Below, one piece after another: positions 1 through 6,684 of a DNA stretch of 14,228 bases. Position 1 is the first letter of the stretch; every line of letters starts with the position of its first letter. A model generated the notes under the pieces. It saw nothing but the letters and a program-made list of their open reading frames with translations, did not search any database and was not told where the DNA came from. Both the position numbers and the translations under genes were made by a program. Source of the stretch: Methanospirillum hungatei (lineage in GTDB: Archaea; Halobacteriota; Methanomicrobia; Methanomicrobiales; Methanospirillaceae); assembly GCA_003251955.1 (NCBI GenBank), contig QKDV01000239.1:1-14228 (forward strand), written 5' to 3'.

Positions 1-1298
1 ACGATCTTTCCACCACTCTTTATGGTAATCCGAATACCCGGTATTGATCTTCCATCTCTCCGGAGATCAAGGGTGATATTGCCGATCCCCTTTTTGACAG
101 AGGGGATCTCCGGAATTGCATAGGTATTTGGAGCCCGGATGTGGCTTTTATCATATATACGGCAGCCGGTGATAAACCTAGTGGCGATCTCCGGAGCAGT
201 CGGGTAAAAAGTAAACTGATGGCTGTCCTTGAGAAAGAGGGTGCTTTTATCCCCGTACAATACACCCGAGCGGTCAATGTAGATCCCCCCGTCCGGTTCT
301 CCATTCAGGAATATCAGAAACGCCCGATGACCATCCTGGCCAGTTGCCGAGGCTATGCCATGCATCTTTGAGGAGCGGGCACTCTTCATCAATTCAGGTA
401 GTGTCCATGTACCTGCTGGGCGGGTATTCTCGATGATAAAATTGAGTGGGACATTCTCGTCAAAGTCGCCCATGTCTTTTGGAAGATCCGTTGCCTTTTC
501 CTGATAACGCTCTTCATACTCTTTGACATCTGCCCGTGCCTCGCTCTCCTGGCTGATATCATGGCCGGTTGCCTTACAACTCACGAGGTGATCTTCTGAT
601 GAGAAGACACCCTCAATATGCCATGAAAAGGTCAGGTCTTCTCCCTCTGGTGATGCAAGTGTCTGCTGGAGATCCACCTCTGCCGAGTCTGGAGTGAGGA
701 GTTGAATCGCCCCAATGAGTTCATCCTGATCTTCAGGTGAGAGATCTGACAGAAATTTTCTGCCAATCATATCAGTTGGTGCTCCGCCATTGAGAATGGA
801 GAATGGCTCGTTTGAACGGATTATCGTGAGATCCGGCAAAAAATCAACGATTAATTCACTCTGGACTGACCGGACTGAATGGTAGAGTTTCTCCCTTGCA
901 GCCAGTTCTTCCTGTACATCTTTTCTATCTGCAACCTGAATGATTCGCTGCTCAAGAATTGCAAACTGTTCGAAGGGATCGCTTCCTTTTCTGATATAGT
1001 AATCAGCCCCGTGATTGAGTGCCTCAATAACGACCTCTTCCTTTCCTTTCCCGGTAAAGAGGAGAAATGGTATGTTCCCGTAATTCTTTCTTATATATTT
1101 TAGGAGAGCAACCCCGTCCATATCCTGCATCTGGTAATCAGAAACGATGACCTGGTATGAGTTTTTGGAGAGAGCTTCTATTGCTTCACGTCCTGAACTG
1201 ACACAGGTCAACTCAACCTTCCCAGAGTGACCGAGGTATTCTTGTGCCAGCATCAGGTGAGGGATCTCATCGTCTACATACAGGACCTGAATTGCCAT
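1..1298 (-). CDS. Response regulator with receiver and PAS-like domains, C-terminus cut off by the window edge
   Basis: Reading minus from the ATG at 1298, the frame stays open for 432 codons to the left edge, so the C-terminus is missing. Residues 1-120 form a CheY-type receiver: acidic pair D9-D10 (YVDDE), phosphoacceptor D54 (VIVSDYQM), T82 in FTGKG, and K104 in YYIRKG. All residues needed for aspartyl phosphorylation are present. A short helix (about 115-140) leads to a PAS-like region (about 138-250, with GRKFLSDLSPED and FSWHIEGVF). From about residue 280 onward comes a third, beta-rich region (RAFLIFLNGEPDGGIYID) that I do not recognise; no histidine kinase DHp or ATPase motif is visible. 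It is therefore a cytoplasmic signal-transduction protein, not shown to bind DNA. The start has only a weak AGG upstream. It follows the pilin-like locus on the same strand after 153 bases and may be transcribed separately. Confidence 0.88.
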   Translation of the reverse strand, partial: MAIQVLYVDDEIPHLMLAQEYLGHSGKVELTCVSSGREAIEALSKNSYQVIVSDYQMQDMDGVALLKYIRKNYGNIPFLLFTGKGKEEVVIEALNHGADYYIRKGSDPFEQFAILEQRIIQVADRKDVQEELAAREKLYHSVRSVQSELIVDFLPDLTIIRSNEPFSILNGGAPTDMIGRKFLSDLSPEDQDELIGAIQLLTPDSAEVDLQQTLASPEGEDLTFSWHIEGVFSSEDHLVSCKATGHDISQESEARADVKEYEERYQEKATDLPKDMGDFDENVPLNFIIENTRPAGTWTLPELMKSARSSKMHGIASATGQDGHRAFLIFLNGEPDGGIYIDRSGVLYGDKSTLFLKDSHQFTFYPTAPEIATRFITGCRIYDKSHIRAPNTYAIPEIPSVKKGIGNITLDLRRDGRSIPGIRITIKSGGKI

Positions 1299-1409
1299 GA
1301 GTGAGCCTAGTACTGTTAGTTTAGTCTTTTCATTGATAATTGTTTCCTTCCTTAAATGATATCCAAATCTGATTTATCTTATGTAACTTATCGAATTAAA
1401 GAATCGCAG

Positions 1410-1442
1410 AAAAAGAGATTATCTGTGAGAGATTTCCACAGA
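1410..1442 (-). terminator. Possible terminator after the DUF4114 gene
   Basis: Ten bases beyond the TGA stop, the minus strand has a 6-bp inverted repeat (TCTGTG / CACAGA, plus positions 1422-1427 and 1437-1442, 9-base loop). It is followed by a T-run (five A on the plus strand at 1410-1414). Stem and T-run are separated by seven bases, so the fit is loose. In archaea a T-run alone often suffices. The rest of 1299-1451 is AT-rich and probably holds the response regulator promoter, but no single box stands out. Confidence 0.35.
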
Positions 1443-1451
1443 AATTTGCAA

Positions 1452-2669
1452 TCAGCGGGTTCCATCATGTGATTTGCAATCAGTGCATACTGAATCACTA
1501 TCTGCACATGCCGGTGTATCTTTATCACATTTTACGAGGATACTCTGATCATTTCCTAATTTCCACTTGATATTATTCCAGAATCGATTGGTCCAGAATG
1601 GAGAATTAGTTGAAGCGTTGACATAGAATTTTGTAGGTTGGCACCGGTATTGTTCAACCATTCCTGAACCTGTAAATTCATTCCATGGAAGGCTGCTTTC
1701 ATGAACCGGTATGGTAAATGTCTGACCTGCTGAATTTGTGTATGTAAATTGGGCTACACACGTTGTTTTACCGTTGCTATTGTATTTTGATGAACATTTA
1801 CAGACTGAGTTCTCAACATAAACCGGAATGACTGCAGATCCACCGCTATCACTTGAGGAATCATCTGTTGTTGAAGTACATGCAGTGGATACATTTCCAC
1901 TCACATAAAACTCCATGTCATTATAGTCTTTGTCTCCACCACCACTAGCGTCCTCAAAGGTCACCAGGTATTTTTGATATGTCCCTGTGGAATTCTTCAG
2001 ACTTATAGCTCCATGAATAATCTTATCCGGATTTCTTGAGGCGGGACCGGTGTAATACGTCACTCCATTTGCAGTATCTGAAAAGATAAGTTCCTGTCCA
2101 GTATCGAACTTACCAAGGTTCCATGTATCTCCAAAATCAGAGCCTGTCCTACTTGTCCCTGAACCCTGTGACCAGCCCATTGAGACACTGCTTGGACTGG
2201 ATAATGCAAACACGTTTTTGTACCATGCGTCTGCGAATGCAAATTCAACAATTACATCACTTGTATTGTCTAATACGCAGAGTTGAGCACCAATTCCTCC
2301 GTTATCAATCGGTATGACTGCTGTCGCTGTCGGAGTTGGAGTGGGTGTTGGAGTGGGAGTAGGCGTCTCTGTCGGTGTTGATGTTTCAGGTACACCAAGG
2401 TCCGTAAACCAGGATGGGTCTGATTTAATCGGATTGTTGTCATCAACGATGACTTTGAAATCTCCCACACCTTTTTGAGTACTGGTCTGGTCGTTTCCAC
2501 CAAGAGATGAACTGTATGGAATATCCCCTATATAGATGTCCATTCCTCGTGGTTTTCCCTCTCCTGTGTTGTTGTACTCTACTGCACATGCAATCCCTGT
2601 ATATGAAAAGAGAAGTGCAAGCATTATGATCACAACGATCGTGTGTTCTCTCCTGAAATAGTTCTTCAA
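1452..2669 (-). CDS. Secreted DUF4114-domain protein with Pro/Thr linker and a C-terminal module shared with the neighbouring pilin-like protein
   Basis: An exported protein of 405 residues (408 if the GTG at 2678 is the start). The string AAGGTGAT just upstream resembles a Shine-Dalgarno sequence (complement of GATCACCTCC), which makes the in-frame TTG at 2669 the better start; the GTG lies inside it. In 408-residue numbering: hydrophobic signal segment about 14-30 ending ACA-VEY; low-complexity TPTP linker 98-119; DUF4114-type domain about 140-260, recognised by FEDASGGGDKDYND (241-254), an Asp/Gly-rich loop that in this family probably binds calcium. A serine-rich spacer follows, then a Cys-containing module at 293-384 (CVAQFTY, IPVHESSLPWNEFTGS, KWKLG) and a short Cys-rich tail. 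The module recurs in the product starting at 3943. No PGF-CTERM, transmembrane tail or sortase motif is seen, so how it stays on the cell is unclear. Last gene of its unit, 15 bases after the preceding stop. Confidence 0.85.
   Translation of the reverse strand: MKNYFRREHTIVVIIMLALLFSYTGIACAVEYNNTGEGKPRGMDIYIGDIPYSSSLGGNDQTSTQKGVGDFKVIVDDNNPIKSDPSWFTDLGVPETSTPTETPTPTPTPTPTPTATAVIPIDNGGIGAQLCVLDNTSDVIVEFAFADAWYKNVFALSSPSSVSMGWSQGSGTSRTGSDFGDTWNLGKFDTGQELIFSDTANGVTYYTGPASRNPDKIIHGAISLKNSTGTYQKYLVTFEDASGGGDKDYNDMEFYVSGNVSTACTSTTDDSSSDSGGSAVIPVYVENSVCKCSSKYNSNGKTTCVAQFTYTNSAGQTFTIPVHESSLPWNEFTGSGMVEQYRCQPTKFYVNASTNSPFWTNRFWNNIKWKLGNDQSILVKCDKDTPACADSDSVCTDCKSHDGTR
2322..2387 (-). repeat. Thr-Pro coding tandem repeat (linker)
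   Basis: An imperfect hexamer repeat on the plus strand (units such as gttgga, gtgggt, gtggga, gtaggc) encodes a run of alternating Thr and Pro, residues 98-119 of the DUF4114 protein. Such runs act as stiff, often O-glycosylated linkers between extracellular domains. Repeat slippage would change the linker length in steps of two residues without breaking the frame. The unit is short and has no spacers, so it is not a CRISPR. Confidence 0.8.
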
Positions 2670-2684
2670 TCTAATCACCTTTTT

Positions 2685-3116
2685 TCATGTCTCTTTCATT
2701 TTGTAATAAATTACGACAACATCTCCGTTCTTCATACTCGTAGCATCATCATACGCAATACTTGAAGGTGGCAGGCTGCAGATGTCCTCTCTTGAATAAG
2801 GTGCAAATTCTTCAGCCTGATAAAATTTGGTGCCATAAACCTGAATATGTTCAAAAGGTGTCCCATTTGCGAACTCAGTCCTCAAGAAATACTTAAGGGT
2901 TCTGGGATCGATGGTTTCCCCTCCATCATGCCTGACTACAATCACAAATGAATCTCCGGAACAATCAATACATGATGAACTCAGAACTGCCTTTTGATTC
3001 GCTTTAGGTGGAGGAGTTGAGGTCATAAAAACCGCAACGATCCCAATACCTGCGATCACAATAGCAACTAGTAAAATAGCTCCAATTATTTCTGATATTG
3101 CCTTTTCATCTTTCAT
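2685..3116 (-). CDS. Short archaeal type IV pilin-like protein
   Basis: 143 residues from the ATG at 3116. A second ATG at 3131 would add five residues and overlap the end of the previous gene, but the later start gives the usual short charged N-terminus (MKDEKA). The class III signal reads KDEKA-ISEIIGA, with expected prepilin-peptidase cleavage after A6, followed by a hydrophobic helix to about residue 33, matching the archaeal pilin N-terminal family (PF07790-type). The head starts with TSTPPP, then SSxCxxC (C49, C52) and HDGGETID (63-70), a core shared with the gene starting at 3943. It is a close paralogue of that protein without the long C-terminal extension, and so plausibly a minor or main pilin subunit. 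It lies five bases after the upstream stop and 15 bases before the DUF4114 start, so the three are probably co-transcribed. Subunit role is inferred. Confidence 0.85.
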   Translation of the reverse strand: MKDEKAISEIIGAILLVAIVIAGIGIVAVFMTSTPPPKANQKAVLSSSCIDCSGDSFVIVVRHDGGETIDPRTLKYFLRTEFANGTPFEHIQVYGTKFYQAEEFAPYSREDICSLPPSSIAYDDATSMKNGDVVVIYYKMKET

Positions 3117-3121
3117 TGACT

Positions 3122-3943
3122 CTACCCACATGATGCTTTTTCACTTTTAGATCTTCCGAGCCACCATACCACTGATTTTGAAAAGTTAACCTTGACTGTA
3201 TCAATCTCTGATTCTGATGAGGAAAAATCCTCAAGTGTTCCAGTGGTATCTGAACCCTGGAAATAATTCCATGGTTTACCGCTTTGATGTACCGGGATAG
3301 AATAACTCCCTGATGTCAGGTTATAGGTAAAGATCGCCTCACACTCTCCACTGCATCCGGCAGGGCAGGAAACACTTTTTAGTTTCGGTATGAGTTCACC
3401 TGTTGGATCGTTGCATTCATCAGGATTATTATCCTTGACACAGGTACTGTCCCTAATATCGTCTTTAAATTTTGCAGATGTCATTGGAGATTTGTATGGA
3501 AAGTACCTTACATCCATACTGGCAGGTTTTGAATCGGTAACAAATCTGAATCGAAGTGTCTGACCACTCTTCCAGTAATCAGATGTTGTCCATGTCTCTC
3601 TTCCAGACAAACTACTATCACCGATATCAGAGTACATACAGTCTTCAGGAGTACCGTCATATACCCACCAGGGGGATATCTGCTCCTGCTTCCCGTCATC
3701 TGTCTGTAGATAAAAATCGGTACGATTGCGATCCAGTGTCTCACCCCCTCCATGGTACATAATGATTTCATACGTACCTTCAAGGTCACACATCACACAA
3801 TACGAACTAATTGATGCCTTAGGGGTCTTTTCTGGTGGAGGAGTGGACATCAATATCACTCCAATAATTGCAATTCCCCCCATAACCAAACCGATCAAAA
3901 CGACTGCCCCAATTACTTCTGATACGGCATAGTCCTTCCTCAT
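3122..3943 (-). CDS. Large archaeal type IV pilin-like protein with extra C-terminal module
   Basis: 273 residues from the ATG at 3943, chosen because GGGG (3954-3951) lies seven bases upstream; a TTG at 3949 is in frame but only one base from that site. The class III signal is RKDYA-VSEVIGA with a hydrophobic helix to about residue 32, then MSTPPP, a CxxC pair (C49, C52) and HGGGETLD (64-71). These match the next gene almost position for position, so the two are paralogues. A middle domain (about 80-165; PWWVYDGTPEDC, FRFRFVTDSKP) is not recognised. Residues 193-272 form a Cys-containing module (ECEAIFTY, SIPVHQSGKPWNYFQGS, WWLG) also found at the end of the DUF4114 protein. It is likely a pilus-associated subunit, perhaps an adhesin or cap, because the size exceeds that of a simple pilin. 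First gene of its own unit. Confidence 0.87.
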   Translation of the reverse strand: MRKDYAVSEVIGAVVLIGLVMGGIAIIGVILMSTPPPEKTPKASISSYCVMCDLEGTYEIIMYHGGGETLDRNRTDFYLQTDDGKQEQISPWWVYDGTPEDCMYSDIGDSSLSGRETWTTSDYWKSGQTLRFRFVTDSKPASMDVRYFPYKSPMTSAKFKDDIRDSTCVKDNNPDECNDPTGELIPKLKSVSCPAGCSGECEAIFTYNLTSGSYSIPVHQSGKPWNYFQGSDTTGTLEDFSSSESEIDTVKVNFSKSVVWWLGRSKSEKASCG

Positions 3944-3986
3944 GTTCAAACCCCTTTGGACAATCAGTCAAGTTGCCTTTTCAGGA

Positions 3987-3996
3987 CTTATATGTT
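3987..3996 (-). promoter_or_regulatory. TATA box candidate for the pilin-like/DUF4114 transcription unit
   Basis: The minus strand reads AACATATAAG at 3996-3987. An archaeal start site about 25 bases downstream would fall near 3965, giving a leader of roughly 20 bases that contains the GGGG ribosome site and then the ATG at 3943. The spacing is what one expects of a methanogen promoter, and it argues that this gene is transcribed separately from the two genes upstream. Confidence 0.5.
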
Positions 3997-4038
3997 TGCA
4001 GGAAAATTGATTGAATTATAAAATAAGCAGGATAATCA

Positions 4039-4074
4039 GAGAATTCTCAATTTGATATTAACAATTTTTGTTAA
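4039..4074. promoter_or_regulatory. Two palindromes upstream of the pilin-like unit, possible operator
   Basis: The 189-base AT-rich gap between the two pilin-like units holds a 10-bp perfect palindrome GAGAATTCTC (4039-4048) and, ten bases on, a 7-3-7 inverted repeat TTAACAA-TTT-TTGTTAA (4058-4074). Both lie upstream of the TATA candidate for the gene starting at 3943. Such sites could bind a dimeric regulator, but AT-rich DNA yields palindromes by chance and no second copy was found in the window. Confidence 0.3.
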
Positions 4075-4094
4075 ATAAATATTATAGGATGTCT

Positions 4095-4100
4095 AAAAAA
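4095..4100 (-). terminator. T-run terminator candidate after the Cys-rich pilin-like gene
   Basis: Six T in a row on the minus strand, 33 bases after the stop at 4133. With the separate TATA box further on, this supports two transcription units in the locus. No clear stem precedes it. Confidence 0.35.
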
Positions 4101-4132
4101 CTTGCGATTTTAGCCTGAATTGACATTTAACT

Positions 4133-4798
4133 CTATGAGGTTGTATCCCTAACACTATATTGGTTCATAACCAGGGTTATATCACTACCTGAAGGAAGTG
4201 TGTAAATAATATGGATTGTTTTTACTGATGTTGAGTAATATGGGTTTGGAATAAGTAATAGATCACCATTTCTGAATGTTTTTTCAGATGAATCTGGATA
4301 TGGATAAATTGAATCCCCCTGCTTTAACCTCCAGGAAGTTGAATCGGTGTTAGAAACTGATATTCCGTTGATAGTAATTTTCAGGTCTGATATCTTCAAT
4401 GAATCTCCCCCGTTATGGCAAATATATAATATTTTGCAATTAGAGAGATCAGAACAGGTTGATTTTTCACAGTTCTCAAGGCACCTGAGCACTTCAATGT
4501 CCGGATTTTCTGAATTATATTGTGGATTACTTGAATAATCTCTATACCTACAGTCTTCTTCACAGGAATGATTATCAAAGGCATGACATCCAAATGCACC
4601 TCTCATGCAGGGATAATCTGTAATATCTTCATCGGAAATCTCGCTGTTTCCACAAGCAATATTTAATTTTACCTGAGGTATTGCATCCGGTTTCATGGAT
4701 GGGATGTACAATGCAGCAAATACTCCAAATACTGTGATTATAACTCCAATTAACAGAATTACTCCAACAATCTCCGCAGAACCTCTCTCTTTCCTCAT
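4133..4798 (-). CDS. Cysteine-rich archaeal type IV pilin-like protein
   Basis: 221 residues. The ATG shares its A with the TAA stop of the upstream gene (TAATG), indicating translational coupling. The class III signal is MRKERG-SAEIVGV, followed by a hydrophobic helix to about residue 33. The head begins KLNIACG and later has LYICHNGGDSLKISDLKI (124-141), the same H-x-GG-(E/D) core as the two other pilin-like genes. Between the two halves of that core sits an unusual acidic, Cys-rich stretch; the whole protein has ten cysteines (49, 64, 71, 79, 83, 106, 110, 115, 121, 127), an even number that would allow five disulfides. Metal binding is an alternative. It ends with a beta-rich segment (IHIIYTLPSGSDITLVMNQ). 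It is probably a secreted fibre subunit working with the large upstream partner; the role is inferred from the signal and the neighbours. Confidence 0.85.
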   Translation of the reverse strand: MRKERGSAEIVGVILLIGVIITVFGVFAALYIPSMKPDAIPQVKLNIACGNSEISDEDITDYPCMRGAFGCHAFDNHSCEEDCRYRDYSSNPQYNSENPDIEVLRCLENCEKSTCSDLSNCKILYICHNGGDSLKISDLKITINGISVSNTDSTSWRLKQGDSIYPYPDSSEKTFRNGDLLLIPNPYYSTSVKTIHIIYTLPSGSDITLVMNQYSVRDTTS

Positions 4799-6483
4799 TA
4801 GAGAGCTCCGCTCTGCATTACAAGTGAAACTTCTGAGTCTCTATAATCGAGAATAAATTCAGAACCTCCAGGATTATCCAGGTAATTTTTGACTGTATTC
4901 TCACAGATTGAGGATTGAGTTGCATCAGTTATTATTGCAGGACAGTCACCAGATATTCTGTTTTTTGCATTTTCCCCTATTACAATATTTGCTGAATAAG
5001 GAAGAGCGTTGTTCGTATTTTTTGACATTCTGAAGATGTAGAGCCATCCCGTAAAATCCTTATTCTCCTGATTCTCCACACTGCTTGATAGAGTTTTATT
5101 AGTGATTGTTTTTATCTGATCAAATGCTCTTTTCCATAATTGTATCGTGACATTCATCTGATCTGAATCAGCAGTCTTTGCCGAGTCAAAATAGTATGAA
5201 CTATTTATCCTGTCATCATCTGATAAAAACTGAAGCCAGACTGCTCGTGCATTTGGTTCATCACCCTCCCGCATCTTCCATAGTGCAGATGAACTAGCAG
5301 GTGTTCCAAAATTTGATGTTATATCTGTACCGTTTATAAGGTTTTGATTGATTTTATCAACTTTGGTGAAAACTTGAGCACTCACCGAACCACTGATATC
5401 TTCGGTGTCAATTATCCTGATATTATTAATACTGACTTTTAGGTAATATTCAGGGTCAGGATCCTGGCTAATATTCTGGATTGGTGTCAATGCAATTGAT
5501 GGGATGAGCGTCACTGACGATCCTCCATCTACAGGTTGACTTAAAAACAAACCTCCCATCTCATACAGGAGATTTTGATTCACCCAGTAACGGTTATTTG
5601 ATTCATACTGGAGTGAACCAATTCGTGGAGGATACTCAGCAACTTTAGTTGTGATGGTATGAGGAGTGTACAGATCAACAGGTGTAGCTTCGCTAGGGTT
5701 AATTAGATAATAATCTGTTGAATTGTTAGGAAATAATGCATTATCTTTCAAAATATTGTATGTTAGATTACATGGAAATGTGAGGTTTTCAACCAGGGTT
5801 TTTTGGGCAATTAAGGGCTTTTCTGCAGTATTAGAGAAGGTCTGGAGTATAAGATCATAACTTGATTGATAACCTGGAATGGTCAGTGATGCATTTCCAG
5901 TAAAATATGTGGTTTTATTTGGATAGGTAATTACGATGTCAACAGTTGTGTTGTTTATTGAGTATCGTTCCTGTGTTGTGATGTTATAGAATCTGTCAGA
6001 TATTGTAAAATTAATTGGAGTAGAGGGGCACATATCAGATGAATTGCAGGTAAGTTCCAATATCGGATTTGATATTGGTGGGGATACAACAGGTGGCAAA
6101 CCCGACAAATTTACCATGCTTCCATTTATCATGATATTGAGATAATCATTCTGCTCATTCACCATCAGGGTTCCTGAAGCTTCGATAAATGAACTTACCG
6201 GGAGAATGCTCAATGCGCCGGAGCCAACCGAAGAAAGTGTACCTAATTCAAATGATCTGGCGATTGGGAGGTTTATTTTATTATTTATGATCAACCCATC
6301 GATGTCTGCTTTCAGCCCGATGAACTCCTGGGTTATATATTTCATATGAGATATCTCAGCATCCCGGCCTTGGATGGGAACAACATAGATCAGGTACATT
6401 GAGAAAAGTATCGTCAGCAGGGAAACTATCATTAGGAATCCGATAACCTCGGACAGCCCACGCTCCTTCGTACATCCCACCAT
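4798..6483 (-). CDS. Large pilin-like surface protein with class III signal, heavily sequon-rich
   Basis: 561 residues from the ATG at 6483. The N-terminus KERG-LSEVIGF plus a hydrophobic helix (about 12-34) is a prepilin-type signal, similar to the DUF7289-type proteins seen next to pilins in other Euryarchaeota; that family name is a recollection, not a search result. The remainder (about 525 residues) is predicted outside the membrane, beta-rich, and contains about 18 Asn-X-Ser/Thr sequons (for example NNTT, NKTT, NLTY, NNSTD), so N-glycosylation is likely. Few cysteines occur (four in the central part and in CPAI/ICEN near the end). It is far longer than a usual pilin (100-250 residues), which suggests a minor tip or surface subunit rather than the fibre repeat. 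It is the first gene of its unit and couples to the next through TAATG. No Shine-Dalgarno sequence is seen before the ATG. Confidence 0.83.
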   Translation of the reverse strand: MVGCTKERGLSEVIGFLMIVSLLTILFSMYLIYVVPIQGRDAEISHMKYITQEFIGLKADIDGLIINNKINLPIARSFELGTLSSVGSGALSILPVSSFIEASGTLMVNEQNDYLNIMINGSMVNLSGLPPVVSPPISNPILELTCNSSDMCPSTPINFTISDRFYNITTQERYSINNTTVDIVITYPNKTTYFTGNASLTIPGYQSSYDLILQTFSNTAEKPLIAQKTLVENLTFPCNLTYNILKDNALFPNNSTDYYLINPSEATPVDLYTPHTITTKVAEYPPRIGSLQYESNNRYWVNQNLLYEMGGLFLSQPVDGGSSVTLIPSIALTPIQNISQDPDPEYYLKVSINNIRIIDTEDISGSVSAQVFTKVDKINQNLINGTDITSNFGTPASSSALWKMREGDEPNARAVWLQFLSDDDRINSSYYFDSAKTADSDQMNVTIQLWKRAFDQIKTITNKTLSSSVENQENKDFTGWLYIFRMSKNTNNALPYSANIVIGENAKNRISGDCPAIITDATQSSICENTVKNYLDNPGGSEFILDYRDSEVSLVMQSGAL

Positions 6484-6540
6484 CGAATGCGTTACTGTTT
6501 ATCTTCAAGGTACATGAACCTATTGCGAAAATTACCCTGC

Positions 6541-6554
6541 CCCTCTATTTAGGG
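6541..6554. promoter_or_regulatory. Short inverted repeat in the divergent region
   Basis: CCCT-CTATTT-AGGG, a 4-bp-arm inverted repeat between the divergent pilin-like and corA genes. It lies downstream of the minus-strand TATA candidate, near where transcription of the pilin-like unit would begin. It could be an operator, but it is short enough to be chance. Confidence 0.2.
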
Positions 6555-6581
6555 AGATTTGGATTTGTATCTGATATGCAG

Positions 6582-6592
6582 TGATATAAAGT
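6582..6592. promoter_or_regulatory. TATA-like box shared by divergent pilin-like and corA genes
   Basis: On the minus strand the site reads ACTTTATATCA, close to the archaeal TTTATATA consensus; on the plus strand it reads TGATATAAAGT. It is the best TATA match in the 197-base gap 6484-6680. Starts about 25 bases to either side would fall near 6560 (minus) and 6612 (plus), leaving leaders of about 75 and 70 bases. Archaeal promoters are oriented by the BRE, and neither side shows a clear purine-rich BRE, so it may serve one gene or both. Confidence 0.4.
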
Positions 6593-6636
6593 CGCATTAA
6601 TATTTCACGTCAGAACTGCGAGTGAGACGCCATGGG

Positions 6637-6684
6637 ATGACTATTAACCACATCCCGGAGATCTCAGTACAGGCATTTTTATGA
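6637..6684 (+). other. Possible 15-codon leader reading frame upstream of corA
   Basis: ATG at 6637 opens a 15-residue frame, MTINHIPEISVQAFL, whose TGA overlaps the corA ATG as ATGA. It lies downstream of the TATA candidate, so it would be in the transcript. There is no strong ribosome site before it or before corA. Stop-start overlap of this kind often means coupling, so the frame may regulate or support corA translation. A frame this short with an ATGA junction can also occur by chance. Confidence 0.3.

Noticed and set aside
20..304. 94-codon minus-strand frame near the left edge
   Set aside because: It is out of phase with the response regulator frame, which is open through the same stretch and continuous with the receiver domain.
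2322..2387. Tandem repeat considered as a CRISPR or regulatory repeat
   Set aside because: Six-base units without spacers, fully explained by alternating Thr-Pro codons.
2270..2503. 77-codon minus frame rich in Arg and Gln
   Set aside because: It is the shifted reading of the Thr-Pro repeat and its flanks in the DUF4114 gene.
2580..2600. Lipoprotein signal in the DUF4114 protein (Cys in GIAC-A)
   Set aside because: The residues before the Cys do not fit a lipobox (no Leu/Val/Ile at -3); an ordinary signal peptide explains it.
4798..6483. Archaellin (flagellin) identity for the pilin-like genes
   Set aside because: The signal form with SE/AE after the cleavage site and the CxxC/H-x-GG heads fit the archaeal pilin group, and no fla/arl accessory genes are nearby.
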